Below, piece after piece: positions 5,708-12,472 of a stretch of 18,868 nt of DNA. The translations under genes were made by a program, and so were the position numbers. The stretch spans positions 1-18,868 of the forward strand of contig JAGXHH010000215.1 in NCBI GenBank assembly GCA_024636355.1. The letters run 5' to 3'. The first letter of the stretch is position 1. Every line of letters begins with the position of its first letter. Under the pieces are notes generated by a model. It saw only the letters and a program-made list of their open reading frames with translations, was not told where the DNA came from and did not search any database. The DNA comes from Desulfobacteraceae bacterium. GTDB lineage: Bacteria > Desulfobacterota > Desulfobacteria > Desulfobacterales > Desulfosalsimonadaceae.

Positions 5708-6376
5708 TTGGATAAACTGCCAAAGTATAATCAGTCACATATTGTTAATGTCGTTCAGAAAGGTATGGCTGAAATGATAATCGAATGTTCAAATTGTGAG
5801 GCAAAGGTCGATGCTAAATTTATTGCTGAATATGTAATTCTCTCAAAGGATGATTATTCCGACCCTTACAAAGTATGTTTGCTCTCATGTCCTTCCTGCA
5901 AATCTGCGATTTTAGGTGGTTGTAATGAAATTCAAATTGGGCCTGATGAATTAGGGTGGGATGATCAACCCGAGAGACTTTGGCCAGACCCAGTGAGATT
6001 CTATTCCCCCTCTATTTCACCTTTAGTATTGAAATCTATTGAAGAGGCGCAAAGATGTTATCAAGCGAAGGCATATTCCGCCGCTGCAGTGATGTGTGGA
6101 AGGGCACTTGAGGCCATATGCAAAGAAAAAACAGGGGAAAAAACTCTCTATGCCGGTTTAAAGAAATTAAAAGAAAAAAACGAAATTGATGAGCGCCTTT
6201 TTGAATGGGGCGATGTGCTCAGAAAAGAGCGTAATATAGGGGCTCATGCTTCAAATGAAATCACGTCTAAACAAGACGCTAGAGACATTTTAGATTTTGC
6301 GATTTCAATATGTGAGTATATTTATGTTCTTTCCGAAAAATACAAAGATTTTCTAAAAAGGAAAGAAAAGGCATAG
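5708..6376 (+). CDS. Zinc-ribbon plus DUF4145 (HEPN-like) protein
   Basis: Counting from TTG 5708 the protein has 222 residues. An N-terminal zinc ribbon carries C27-x2-C30 and C61-x2-C64. A helical DUF4145 domain follows from about residue 105 (LKSIEEAQRCYQAKAYSAAAVMCGRALEAI) to the end. It carries RNIGAH (R175 to H180), an Rx4H motif as in HEPN ribonucleases, so RNA cleavage or binding is plausible. The start is uncertain: TTG 5708 has no clear ribosome site, and ATG 5765 or 5777 (near AGAAAGG) are alternatives that keep the zinc ribbon. Codon use is A+T-rich, unlike the flanking genes. DUF4145 proteins are common in restriction and defence loci; here it precedes a channel and a nucleotidyltransferase on the same strand, 112 bp away. 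Confidence 0.8.
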   Translation: MDKLPKYNQSHIVNVVQKGMAEMIIECSNCEAKVDAKFIAEYVILSKDDYSDPYKVCLLSCPSCKSAILGGCNEIQIGPDELGWDDQPERLWPDPVRFYSPSISPLVLKSIEEAQRCYQAKAYSAAAVMCGRALEAICKEKTGEKTLYAGLKKLKEKNEIDERLFEWGDVLRKERNIGAHASNEITSKQDARDILDFAISICEYIYVLSEKYKDFLKRKEKA

Positions 6377-6488
6377 GCAATTAGTGCATTCAATAAACTC
6401 TTTTCAGCGAATCGCAAAGAACCGCATCCGCTGAAGAGCAGTATTCGGGCTTCCTTAAAATCCATACCCAAACCAATAGAATCAGACT

Positions 6489-7331
6489 ATGTTGAAAGAC
6501 TTTTTTAAGCTAAACGGTCAATTTGAAGAATTTGGCGAAGAGCGAATGTCAAGCCAAATAAAGACAAGCAGGCATATAGTAAATGTCTTGTACAGGCCTG
6601 ATGAACTAAACAACAAAAGAGTTGAAAATATTAAGTTTGAAAATGTTTCTTTCTCTAAAACAAGAATTGAAAAATGCACATTCAAGAACTGCGTTTTTGA
6701 AGACTGCCTATTCATAGGTTCAGAGCTTAACGAAGTCAGTTTTCATGATTGTGAAATTAAGAATTGCAATTTCTTTAAATCCAAGTTCCGTCAAATATAT
6801 GGCAGACCTGAACAGTTTAAAAATGCCATAACAAATCGTAAATACTCAAATATTGCTGTGCATCTATATCAGCAGCTAAGGGAAAATTATCACAACGAGT
6901 CTCAGCGAGAGTACAAGAACGAGGCTGAATACTATTTCTCGAAATGGAAGCGAAGACTTTCATATGTAGAGGCCAAGCGAAACAATTTGAGAAGATACAA
7001 ATATATACCTAACTATATTGCCTCCCTAATTTATGACATTACTCTTGGTTATGGTTACAGGTTGAGAAATCTTGTGTTTTCAACTGTTGTAATAGTTTGT
7101 TTATTGGTCACACTGAATCACCTTTGTTCTCAGTATTTATTTGTTGGACAGGAAAATCCTTCAATAATTAAATCGATTTACTTCACCATAACGACGATGG
7201 CTACTCTTGGAGCATCGGGTTTTTCCCCGTTGAGTGAAATTGGATATGGCGTTGTAACGTTAAATGTGTTGATAGGAATTAGCCTTCTTACGGCAACTCT
7301 AAACTCAATCTTTCGAAAGGTCATAAGATGA
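6489..7331 (+). CDS. Pentapeptide-repeat two-TM ion-channel-like protein
   Basis: A 280-residue membrane protein. Residues about 46-100 form pentapeptide repeats with Phe/Leu/Ile at the centre (FENVSFSKTRIEKCTFKNCV and on), predicting a short right-handed beta-helix. A charged helical linker (125-190, LYQQLRENYHNESQ...FSKWKRRL) follows. Then comes an Ion_trans_2-like module: TM1 about 195-213, pore helix and filter ITTMATLGASGFSP (234-247), TM2 about 253-272. The usual TVGYGD filter is replaced by TLGASGFS, so potassium selectivity cannot be assumed. ATG 6489 has no good ribosome site; ATG 6546 is an alternative. The stop overlaps the next gene by 4 bp, which implies coupled translation. A fused sensor plus channel is a plausible membrane-depolarising effector (inference). 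Confidence 0.82.
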   Translation: MLKDFFKLNGQFEEFGEERMSSQIKTSRHIVNVLYRPDELNNKRVENIKFENVSFSKTRIEKCTFKNCVFEDCLFIGSELNEVSFHDCEIKNCNFFKSKFRQIYGRPEQFKNAITNRKYSNIAVHLYQQLRENYHNESQREYKNEAEYYFSKWKRRLSYVEAKRNNLRRYKYIPNYIASLIYDITLGYGYRLRNLVFSTVVIVCLLVTLNHLCSQYLFVGQENPSIIKSIYFTITTMATLGASGFSPLSEIGYGVVTLNVLIGISLLTATLNSIFRKVIR

Positions 7332-8158
7332 CGACATTGATTGAATTTGGCAGTCGCCGCCACGGGTGTTATGATATCTTCTCGGACAAGGATATATATC
7401 TACTTTGCAGTTCATTAAGCAATATAGCTCACGAAAAAGATAGACTAATAAATCAAGGATATTCGGTAACTGTATCCACTCAAAGTCGTGCCGAGTATTT
7501 AGCTTCAAAAGGTAGCCTGTTTATCAGGCATGTCTTTTATGAAGGAATCGTCATCGGAGGCAGTAGTGAAAAAGCATCTGCTATCAAGAACCGTTGGGTT
7601 TCATCTCCAAGCTATGAAAAAGAAATTGAAGAGAACACAGAATTGCTTTCCGTACTCGAGTCAATACCATCAACAAAGGAATCGCTCGCAGTAGTCAATG
7701 ACATCATTGTTTGCAGCATTAGAAATGTATTAATAAGGAAATTGGCAAATATAGGTATTTTCGTTTTCTCTTGGAAGGATGTACTAAGCCATAGCAATAT
7801 GCATAACTTTATTGCTAATCAAGATGTGAAAATTATTTATCGTGCACGAAGGTATAAAAACATGTACCGCTCGGGCATTTATCCTCTTATAGAAACCAGT
7901 TTCCTTTGTGCCATAGAAGACTTATTGAGAAGGGTTATAGATAGAGACAGAAAGGTTAAATTTGGTTCCCATAGGGAGATTTTGGCAGCCCCAGAGAAGT
8001 TGATAGAAGGTTCATACTCTCAGCTAAGAGCAATTGAACTGCTTTGCTCTCATTATCAGTTTCATAAAAGCATGAAAAAGTACTCCATGCTGGCTAAAGA
8101 TCCCGCATATTTTTCAGCGGTTGGCCCTAACAGGGCATTGCAGCGGACAAGCCGTTGA
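7328..8158 (+). CDS. Pol-beta-superfamily nucleotidyltransferase-like protein
   Basis: A 276-residue protein. Almost at its N-terminus it has the nucleotidyltransferase signature FGSRRHGCYDIFSDKDIYLL (residues 7-26): the GS pair at 8-9 and the metal-binding D20-x-D22. A third acidic strand residue is not obvious. The rest is mainly helical (residues about 95-150 and 190-260), like the helical partner of minimal nucleotidyltransferases. No HEPN Rx4H motif was seen in it. Its ATG overlaps the channel gene's TGA (ATGA), so the two are made together. Possible roles are nucleotide second-messenger synthesis or AMPylation of a partner such as the HEPN-like protein; neither is shown. The last residues (NRALQRTSR) are encoded by an attC-like hairpin, so the native C-terminus may have been replaced. 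Confidence 0.72.
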   Translation: MTTLIEFGSRRHGCYDIFSDKDIYLLCSSLSNIAHEKDRLINQGYSVTVSTQSRAEYLASKGSLFIRHVFYEGIVIGGSSEKASAIKNRWVSSPSYEKEIEENTELLSVLESIPSTKESLAVVNDIIVCSIRNVLIRKLANIGIFVFSWKDVLSHSNMHNFIANQDVKIIYRARRYKNMYRSGIYPLIETSFLCAIEDLLRRVIDRDRKVKFGSHREILAAPEKLIEGSYSQLRAIELLCSHYQFHKSMKKYSMLAKDPAYFSAVGPNRALQRTSR

Positions 8159-8172
8159 ATGCGGGGTTCGAA
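8125..8172 (+). other. Possible degenerate integron attC site
   Basis: CCCTAAC (8125-8131) fits the R'' box RYYYAAC. GCATT-G-CAGCGG (8135-8146) can pair with CCGTTG-AATGC (8152-8162), leaving one unpaired G, the strand-marking feature of attC hairpins. The encoded peptide end ALQRTSR is the tail often produced when a cassette ORF runs into attC. The expected R' box (GTTRRRY) is only partly met by GTTCGAA at 8166-8172. The site is short, so it is a remnant at best. Confidence 0.35.
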
Positions 8173-8194
8173 AATAGAATAGAAATAACGAGCC

Positions 8195-8252
8195 CCGGGT
8201 CGGATTTAAAAAAGTAGTTATCTCCGGGTCGGACCTGCTGAAGTAGCAGAAT
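8195..8252. repeat. 29-bp tandem repeat, two copies
   Basis: CCGGGTCGGA occurs at 8195 and 8224, and AAGTAG follows at the same offset in both (8212 and 8241), giving a 29-bp period. The segments between are diverged. The repeat lies just beyond the nucleotidyltransferase stop. A weak A5-G5-C-T7 hairpin at about 8270-8287 comes next and could terminate transcription of the cassette. Confidence 0.6.
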
Positions 8253-8351
8253 ATACTCTCATTCTGATTAAAAAGGGGGCTTTTTTTGGTGCTTAGCCCA
8301 TTGTTTTTCGTACCGAAAATAGAACTCTAAACGAAATACGGAAGCCAAAAA

Positions 8352-9122
8352 TTATCCTTTCACCACATCCCTCATCGTTTCCATGAACGCCTCCAGTGTC
8401 GGGGAAATCCATTTATTCTTGTGCCATATCATTAAAATTCCGGCTTCAAGATCCAGTTCGATACACGGCAGGACGACAAGTTTGCCGGCGACAAGTTCCT
8501 TTTCGACGGCAATCCGGGGAAGCATTGAAATTCCTACCCCCTTGAGAACGCATTCTTTGATCGATTCCAGGCTGTTGAGTTCGATCATGGCCGCGGGCGC
8601 CACTTTTTGTTCGGTAAGTATCTGTTCGAACCCCATTTTGTAGCTGCAATCGTGCTTCGGCAGAATAAGCGCCTCGCCTTCCAGGTCGTGAATTGCAATG
8701 GCGGGTATGCCGGCCGCAACGTGATCCGGGGGTGCCACGAGTACCAGCGGCGCCACACCCAGCAGTTCCGCTTTCAATTCGGCGGACCCGATGGACTCCG
8801 TCAACAGGAATGCGACATCGGTTATGCCGGTCCTGAGTTCCTGCTGTAATATATCGTAAGCGCATGTACTGACGTCGAATCCCACCATGGGAAACCGTTT
8901 CCGGAAGCGGCTCAATGCGGAAGGAAGATAGTGCGTTCCAATACTCTGGGGAATCCGGATCGAAATCGAGCCATGGGGCTCTTCCCACCCGGAAACATTG
9001 GCGCGTGTTTCCGCTTCGAGATCGAGCATCCTCCGTGAATACTGCATCAGCATCTGCCCCGCCTCGGTGAGCTTTACACTTTTGCCCAACCGGTCGAAAA
9101 GCGGCACACCGAATTCCGCAAC
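8352..9122 (-). pseudogene. LysR-family transcriptional regulator, DNA-binding end lost
   Basis: The frame reads ...VAEFGVPLFDRLGKSVKLTEAG, the exact point where LysR proteins leave the winged helix-turn-helix. A linker helix and the two-lobed effector domain follow (ISIRIPQSIGTHYLPSALSR, TDVAFLLTE, CSYKMGFEQIL, LESIKECVLKGVGISMLPR) to the stop at 8352. About 250 codons of roughly 300 remain. Upstream of GFGV-equivalent codons the frame hits a TAG at 9131-9129 inside a CCCCCTAAATCCCCC repeat, and no helix-turn-helix coding is found beyond it. The missing 50-55 residues contain the whole DNA-recognition domain, so the remnant cannot act as a normal regulator. A short ORF could restart at GTG 9107. 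No target operon is adjacent. Confidence 0.8.
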
Positions 9123-9155
9123 ATCCCCCTAAATCCCCCTTCAAAGGGGGACTTT
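9123..9155. repeat. CCCCCTAAATCCCCC-type repeat at the LysR break
   Basis: ATCCCCCTAAATCCCCCTTC is followed by AAAGGGGGACTTT, giving a hairpin (CCCCCTT-CAAA-GGGGG region). This is a widely dispersed bacterial intergenic repeat type. Here it begins exactly where the LysR coding sequence ends. Beyond it (9156-9279) there is no called gene; a 19-codon frame at 9204-9263 (MTQCIHYVEDAVRILEGLL) might be a gene tail left behind. Confidence 0.75.
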
Positions 9156-9279
9156 GGACCGAGGCTCACAAAGTTAATCCATTAACTGAAAAAAAAGATC
9201 AAAATGACGCAATGCATCCACTATGTCGAAGATGCCGTCAGGATATTGGAGGGGCTGCTTTAAGGATCGAGGCATAGCT

Positions 9280-9311
9280 GTTGGGCTTCGCTTTGCAAAG
9301 CTCAGCCCAAC
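9280..9311. repeat. GTTGGGCT...AGCCCAAC hairpin
   Basis: The arms GTTGGGCT (9280-9287) and AGCCCAAC (9304-9311) enclose the perfect inner palindrome GCTTTGCAAAGC. It lies 12 bp beyond the stop of the minus-strand gene at 9324-9668 and could fold in its 3' end. It looks like a dispersed intergenic repeat rather than a classical terminator, since no T-run follows. Confidence 0.7.
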
Positions 9312-9323
9312 CTACAGAAATGC

Positions 9324-9668
9324 TTACAACTCCATGTCTTTTTCGATATCCTCATCCAGGACATCGAGTATCATGCTGTGGTATTCTATTTCGAACCACT
9401 CGTGAAATTTTTCCAGGGTGATGTCTTTCGGCCAGAGCGCATCGTCGACATACCAGTTTTCGATTTCGCTCATGAACAGCAGTTCATAATTGCCCTCGAC
9501 AAGCGACATGGCTTCTTCGGAATCGTCGTATTCCGGAATCAGGAGCACGGTGCAGTCCTCGCACACATCGGCTAAAGAAACCGGGTGTTCCGGATTGTGG
9601 GAATTAATCCAGTCCACCAGCGCCTGCCGACCCTTTATCACAACGATATCCCTATTAATAGCATACAT
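9324..9668 (-). CDS. Small acidic conserved hypothetical protein
   Basis: A 114-residue, strongly acidic cytoplasmic protein. It starts MYAINRDIVVIKGRQALVDW, continues through VCEDCTVLLIPEYDDSEEA (Cys36 and Cys39 spaced CxxC-like) and NWYVDDALWPKDITLEKFHEWFEIEYHSMILDV, and ends in an acidic tail. The middle-to-end segment with YxDxxLWP and FxxWFxIExHSMxxD resembles a conserved uncharacterised family I have seen in proteobacteria; I cannot attach a function. The start is supported by GGGAGAG 7 bases upstream of ATG 9668. It stands alone between a broken LysR gene and a repeat-containing gap. Confidence 0.72.
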   Translation of the reverse strand: MYAINRDIVVIKGRQALVDWINSHNPEHPVSLADVCEDCTVLLIPEYDDSEEAMSLVEGNYELLFMSEIENWYVDDALWPKDITLEKFHEWFEIEYHSMILDVLDEDIEKDMEL

Positions 9669-9712
9669 GGCAATCTCTCCCGTTTTTCTATTTCACCGTA
9701 TTTCCCACTTAT

Positions 9713-9758
9713 ACCAGATAACCCAAAAAACCAATTTGGTTATCTGGTAAGCTCCAGT
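9713..9758. repeat. ACCAGATAACC inverted repeat with a partial match near 14.2 kb
   Basis: ACCAGATAACC (9713-9723) is the exact inverse of GGTTATCTGGT (9738-9748). The right arm with its following GCTCCAGT is found again at 14221-14241. This dispersed element lies 45 bp upstream of the minus-strand gene. Confidence 0.75.
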
Positions 9759-10071
9759 TGCATTCATATATTTATTCAAACGATTAAAATCAAGGCAAAT
9801 TGTGAATTGTAAATGGTGCGAAAGGCCGCATCGGTTGTGGTCAGACGGTACCCTATTATCGGCCTCACATCGCCGGGCGGGCAATAGGGGGCATAATGTA
9901 TTTAGACGTGAATCCGGGTATTATTTGCAGGTGAATGCCCTGGCCGGAAAAAATCGTTTGAACGATTTCACGGCGAGGGATACGATACCGTTGGACACAC
10001 GTTTTTGCAGTGGAGTAAAAACGAACAACGGCGGGTTATAAAAGATTTTCAACGCAGAAAAGGAAACCCCT
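9759..10071. other. Intergenic region upstream of the PEP-synthase-like gene
   Basis: About 310 bp without a supported gene. It contains AATTGTGAATTGTAAATGG, of the same word family as the A+T-rich repeats at 4721 and 14096, and a short palindrome AAATCGTTTGAACGATTT at about 9949-9966. A promoter for the next gene is expected near its right end, but no clear boxes are visible. Confidence 0.5.
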
Positions 10072-11307
10072 ATGGAGCAGGTACTGCCCGAGAAAATAAA
10101 GCTTCTGGAAATTTTAAAGAAACAGGGCTTTGATGTTCCGGATTTCATCTACCTTACGGTCGAGGATTTCAAGAATGAAGACTTCGGCCGACTGGAAGCG
10201 TTTTTTGAACAATCCTGCGAGAGCTTCAAGGTAATTGTCCGGAGCGCCCACCCGCTGGAATCTTTTTTCAAGAGCGGAACATTTGACTCACTTGAAACGA
10301 ACACGGACACGGTCGGCGTCAAATACGCCAGAAAACGGATCGTCCAGTTGGCACAGACCGCCAAAAGACTGCAGATCCTGCGGCAGCAGAAATTTAAAAG
10401 CGCCCCTGAAGTCGACCCTGAGGAAATGGGCGTCATTATCATGCCGTTTATCGAGGGGACAAAGGTCATGGCAAAAAAAATGGGGAAACACTGGGAATTC
10501 GGCTATACCAACGAATCTTCCCATAAGATCCAGTGCGAATCCTATATCACCGAGACCCCCCATGACATGAACCTTCTGGCCTTGTCGGAGGATATTCAAA
10601 ACTGCCTCGGGTTCCCATGTGAAATTGAATACATCGTTTCAAAGATGAGCGATATCCATGTGGTCCAGGCCAAGGACATTTCGAGGGTGGAGCTCCTGGA
10701 TGAAAACGTGAGCCGGCGGTCCATAAGACTCGACGGCATCCGCAGAGTCCGGAAAAGAAGAAATTACCGGGAGAGGGTCGTCTATGTAATGGACCACAGG
10801 GCCTTATATCTGAACATCATCAACAGGTGTGAAGATTTGGTTCTCGGATGGGGCGATTCGAACTGCACCATAGATGACGTGCTTCAGGTCATCTACGATT
10901 ACGAATCCGAACTCGAAGAGTTTGCGCTCAAACATGAACGATTCTGTGTCCTGGGGTTTTCCATTAAAATACCCGACGACCTTTTCCAGATAGCGAATCA
11001 TTACCTGGATGACACGCCCGAACTCCAAAAGCGCCTCACCCGTGCGTTGTACGACAACCAGTACAAAATCGACTACTTCCTGTCCGAGGCCGACACCATC
11101 ATCGCCAAGGACAGAATCCGCCTGAACCTTTGCACGCATGACGCCTACGGGATCGACACGGTGAGAAATCCCGTGTGGTTTGTCTACTGGAAATTCGAGA
11201 GACAGGACCCGGTTGTCAGGGAACTCGGGAACCTCGGGTTTAAAACGGGTGACGTGATCTGCATCGATATCGATATGGATGAAAAGCCCACAATTTACCG
11301 CCTATAA
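10072..11307 (+). CDS. PEP synthase/PPDK ATP-binding-domain-like protein without phosphohistidine domain
   Basis: A 411-residue protein. The first half carries the landmarks of the ATP-grasp domain of PEP synthase and pyruvate phosphate dikinase. FKVIVRSAHPLESFFKSGTF (52-71) corresponds to the VRSSA...SFAG region. EEMGVIIMPFIEG (117-129) corresponds to the VQ.M strand. CEIEYIVSKMSDIHVVQAKD (183-202) corresponds to the DIEWA...LYILQAR strand. The mobile phosphohistidine and PEP/pyruvate domains are absent. Residues 205-411 are a different, charged domain I do not recognise. It may use ATP to phosphorylate or ligate something else, or have lost activity. AAAGGA 10 bases before the ATG supports the start. 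It appears monocistronic and is followed by an ACAGAGG-type hairpin. Confidence 0.72.
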   Translation: MEQVLPEKIKLLEILKKQGFDVPDFIYLTVEDFKNEDFGRLEAFFEQSCESFKVIVRSAHPLESFFKSGTFDSLETNTDTVGVKYARKRIVQLAQTAKRLQILRQQKFKSAPEVDPEEMGVIIMPFIEGTKVMAKKMGKHWEFGYTNESSHKIQCESYITETPHDMNLLALSEDIQNCLGFPCEIEYIVSKMSDIHVVQAKDISRVELLDENVSRRSIRLDGIRRVRKRRNYRERVVYVMDHRALYLNIINRCEDLVLGWGDSNCTIDDVLQVIYDYESELEEFALKHERFCVLGFSIKIPDDLFQIANHYLDDTPELQKRLTRALYDNQYKIDYFLSEADTIIAKDRIRLNLCTHDAYGIDTVRNPVWFVYWKFERQDPVVRELGNLGFKTGDVICIDIDMDEKPTIYRL

Positions 11308-11337
11308 AAAGCCCCATTATCCGGTCCCGGCTTGTTG

Positions 11338-11412
11338 ACCACAGAGATCGCAGAGGACACAGAAAAAGGCATTTTCTCAAGCCTGCTCTGTGACCTCTGT
11401 GTGCTCTGTGGT
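11338..11412. repeat. Long imperfect hairpin repeat, ACAGAGG type (copy 2)
   Basis: Left arm 11338-11363 (ACCACAGAG...GAGGACACAGA) pairs with right arm 11387-11412 (TCTGTGACCTCTGTGTGCTC and TGTGGT). It is the same family as 527-616. It lies 30 bp past the previous stop and about 80 bp before the znu promoter, so it may also serve as a transcript end. Confidence 0.8.
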
Positions 11413-11490
11413 TCATGTTCTTGTTCTTGCCACAGATATGATCCACCGCCGCCGATCGGCCGGAGACGGCCGTCGGAAACGGAAATCTGC

Positions 11491-11520
11491 TTGACAATGT
11501 GCGCAGTCGCGACCTATTTT
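11491..11520 (+). promoter_or_regulatory. Candidate sigma-70-type promoter of the znuACB operon
   Basis: A consensus -35 box TTGACA (11491-11496) is followed after 18 bases by TATTTT (11515-11520). It lies about 70 bp upstream of the znuA start. Between it and the gene is a direct-repeat-like stretch (GCTTATT, GGCTTATTGCTCATTTTGCT) that could hold a metalloregulator site, but I do not see a clear Zur-box palindrome. Confidence 0.55.
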
Positions 11521-11591
11521 TATTAGCTTATTCGGCTTATTGCTCATTTTGCTCATTTATTACGGCGCTGTCGCCGAAAAGGGGCTTCTGC

Positions 11592-12470
11592 ATGAAACGG
11601 TTTTTAATGGTTGTCGCATGGATGGCAGTAGGTTTGGCTCTATTTACGGGTTCGGCAATTGCCTCTGATATCAATGTATTTGTCAGCATCCTGCCCCAGA
11701 AATATTTTGTCCGGCAAATCGGCGGTGATCGCGTGACGGTCGACGTGCTGATCCCCCCGAATTCCAGCCCGCATGCCTACGAGCCGTCTCCCAGGCAAAT
11801 GGTCCGCCTGGCCGGAGCCGGCATCTATTTTACCACCGGGGTCCCGTTCGAAGCCGCCTGGCTCGACAAAATCCGGGCCGCCACACCCGGCCTGAAAATC
11901 GTTTCCATGGCGGACGGCATCGAGCGAAAGCCGATCGACCGTCACAATGAAAACGGCGATCACGGTGACGACCACGACGACGGCCATGGCCACGGCTCAC
12001 TCGATCCCCATATCTGGCTGTCACCGCCCCTGGTCATGCTCCAGGCCCGCAATATCCTGACCGGCTTGATCAGAATCGACCCCGGCAACCGTAAGACCTA
12101 TGAAGACAATTATGCCGCATTCATTCAAAAGGTAGTCTCCCTGGATGCGCAACTGCGCCGCCGACTGGCGGACGGGGGCAAATTCATGGTGTTCCACCCC
12201 TCCTGGGGATATTTTGCCGATGCCTACGGCCTGACCCAGATTGCCATCGAAGTAGAAGGCAAATCACCGAAAGCGGCGGAAATCGCCCGCCTGATCCGGT
12301 ATGCCGAAACGCACGATATCCGAACCATCCTGGTCCAGCCCCAGTTTTCGACCCGTGATGCGGAAATGATTTCAAAATCGATCCGGGGCAAAACGGTCGT
12401 GGCCGATCCCCTGTCTGAAAACTGGGCGGAAAACCTGCTCCTGGTGGCTGACCGGATACGGGAGAAATAG
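11592..12470 (+). CDS. znuA: Zinc ABC transporter, periplasmic binding protein
   Basis: A 292-residue cluster A-I metal-binding protein that captures Zn(II) in the periplasm and hands it to ZnuB. A signal peptide (KRF, hydrophobic core, cut near SAIAS at 21-25) precedes FVSILPQKYFV. The metal ligands are where the family has them: H61 (SSPHAYEP), H140 (DPHIWLSP), H202 (VFHPSWGY) and D272 (VADPLSE). A histidine/aspartate-rich loop at 117-136 (DRHNENGDHGDDHDDGHGHG) precedes H140 and is diagnostic for zinc rather than manganese or iron members. The start is ATG 11592 with AAGGGG eight bases upstream; longer in-frame starts would spoil the signal peptide. It is the first gene of an operon; znuC starts 2 bases after its stop. 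Confidence 0.95.
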   Translation: MKRFLMVVAWMAVGLALFTGSAIASDINVFVSILPQKYFVRQIGGDRVTVDVLIPPNSSPHAYEPSPRQMVRLAGAGIYFTTGVPFEAAWLDKIRAATPGLKIVSMADGIERKPIDRHNENGDHGDDHDDGHGHGSLDPHIWLSPPLVMLQARNILTGLIRIDPGNRKTYEDNYAAFIQKVVSLDAQLRRRLADGGKFMVFHPSWGYFADAYGLTQIAIEVEGKSPKAAEIARLIRYAETHDIRTILVQPQFSTRDAEMISKSIRGKTVVADPLSENWAENLLLVADRIREK

Positions 12471-12472
12471 AA

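Noticed and set aside
8270..8287. A5-G5-C-T7 as a rho-independent terminator of the cassette
   Set aside because: The stem is almost all A-T with one G-C pair, too weak to call.
8446..9144. 232-codon minus-strand frame overlapping the LysR remnant
   Set aside because: Out-of-phase shadow of the LysR effector domain; arginine/glycine-rich translation typical of a shifted G+C-rich gene.
9204..9263. 19-codon frame MTQCIHYVEDAVRILEGLL
   Set aside because: Too short to assign; possibly a gene tail left beside the LysR break, but it cannot be supported alone.
11499..12470. Longer znuA start at 11499
   Set aside because: The added residues would put a second hydrophobic stretch before the signal peptide and overlap the promoter region; ATG 11592 has a ribosome site.
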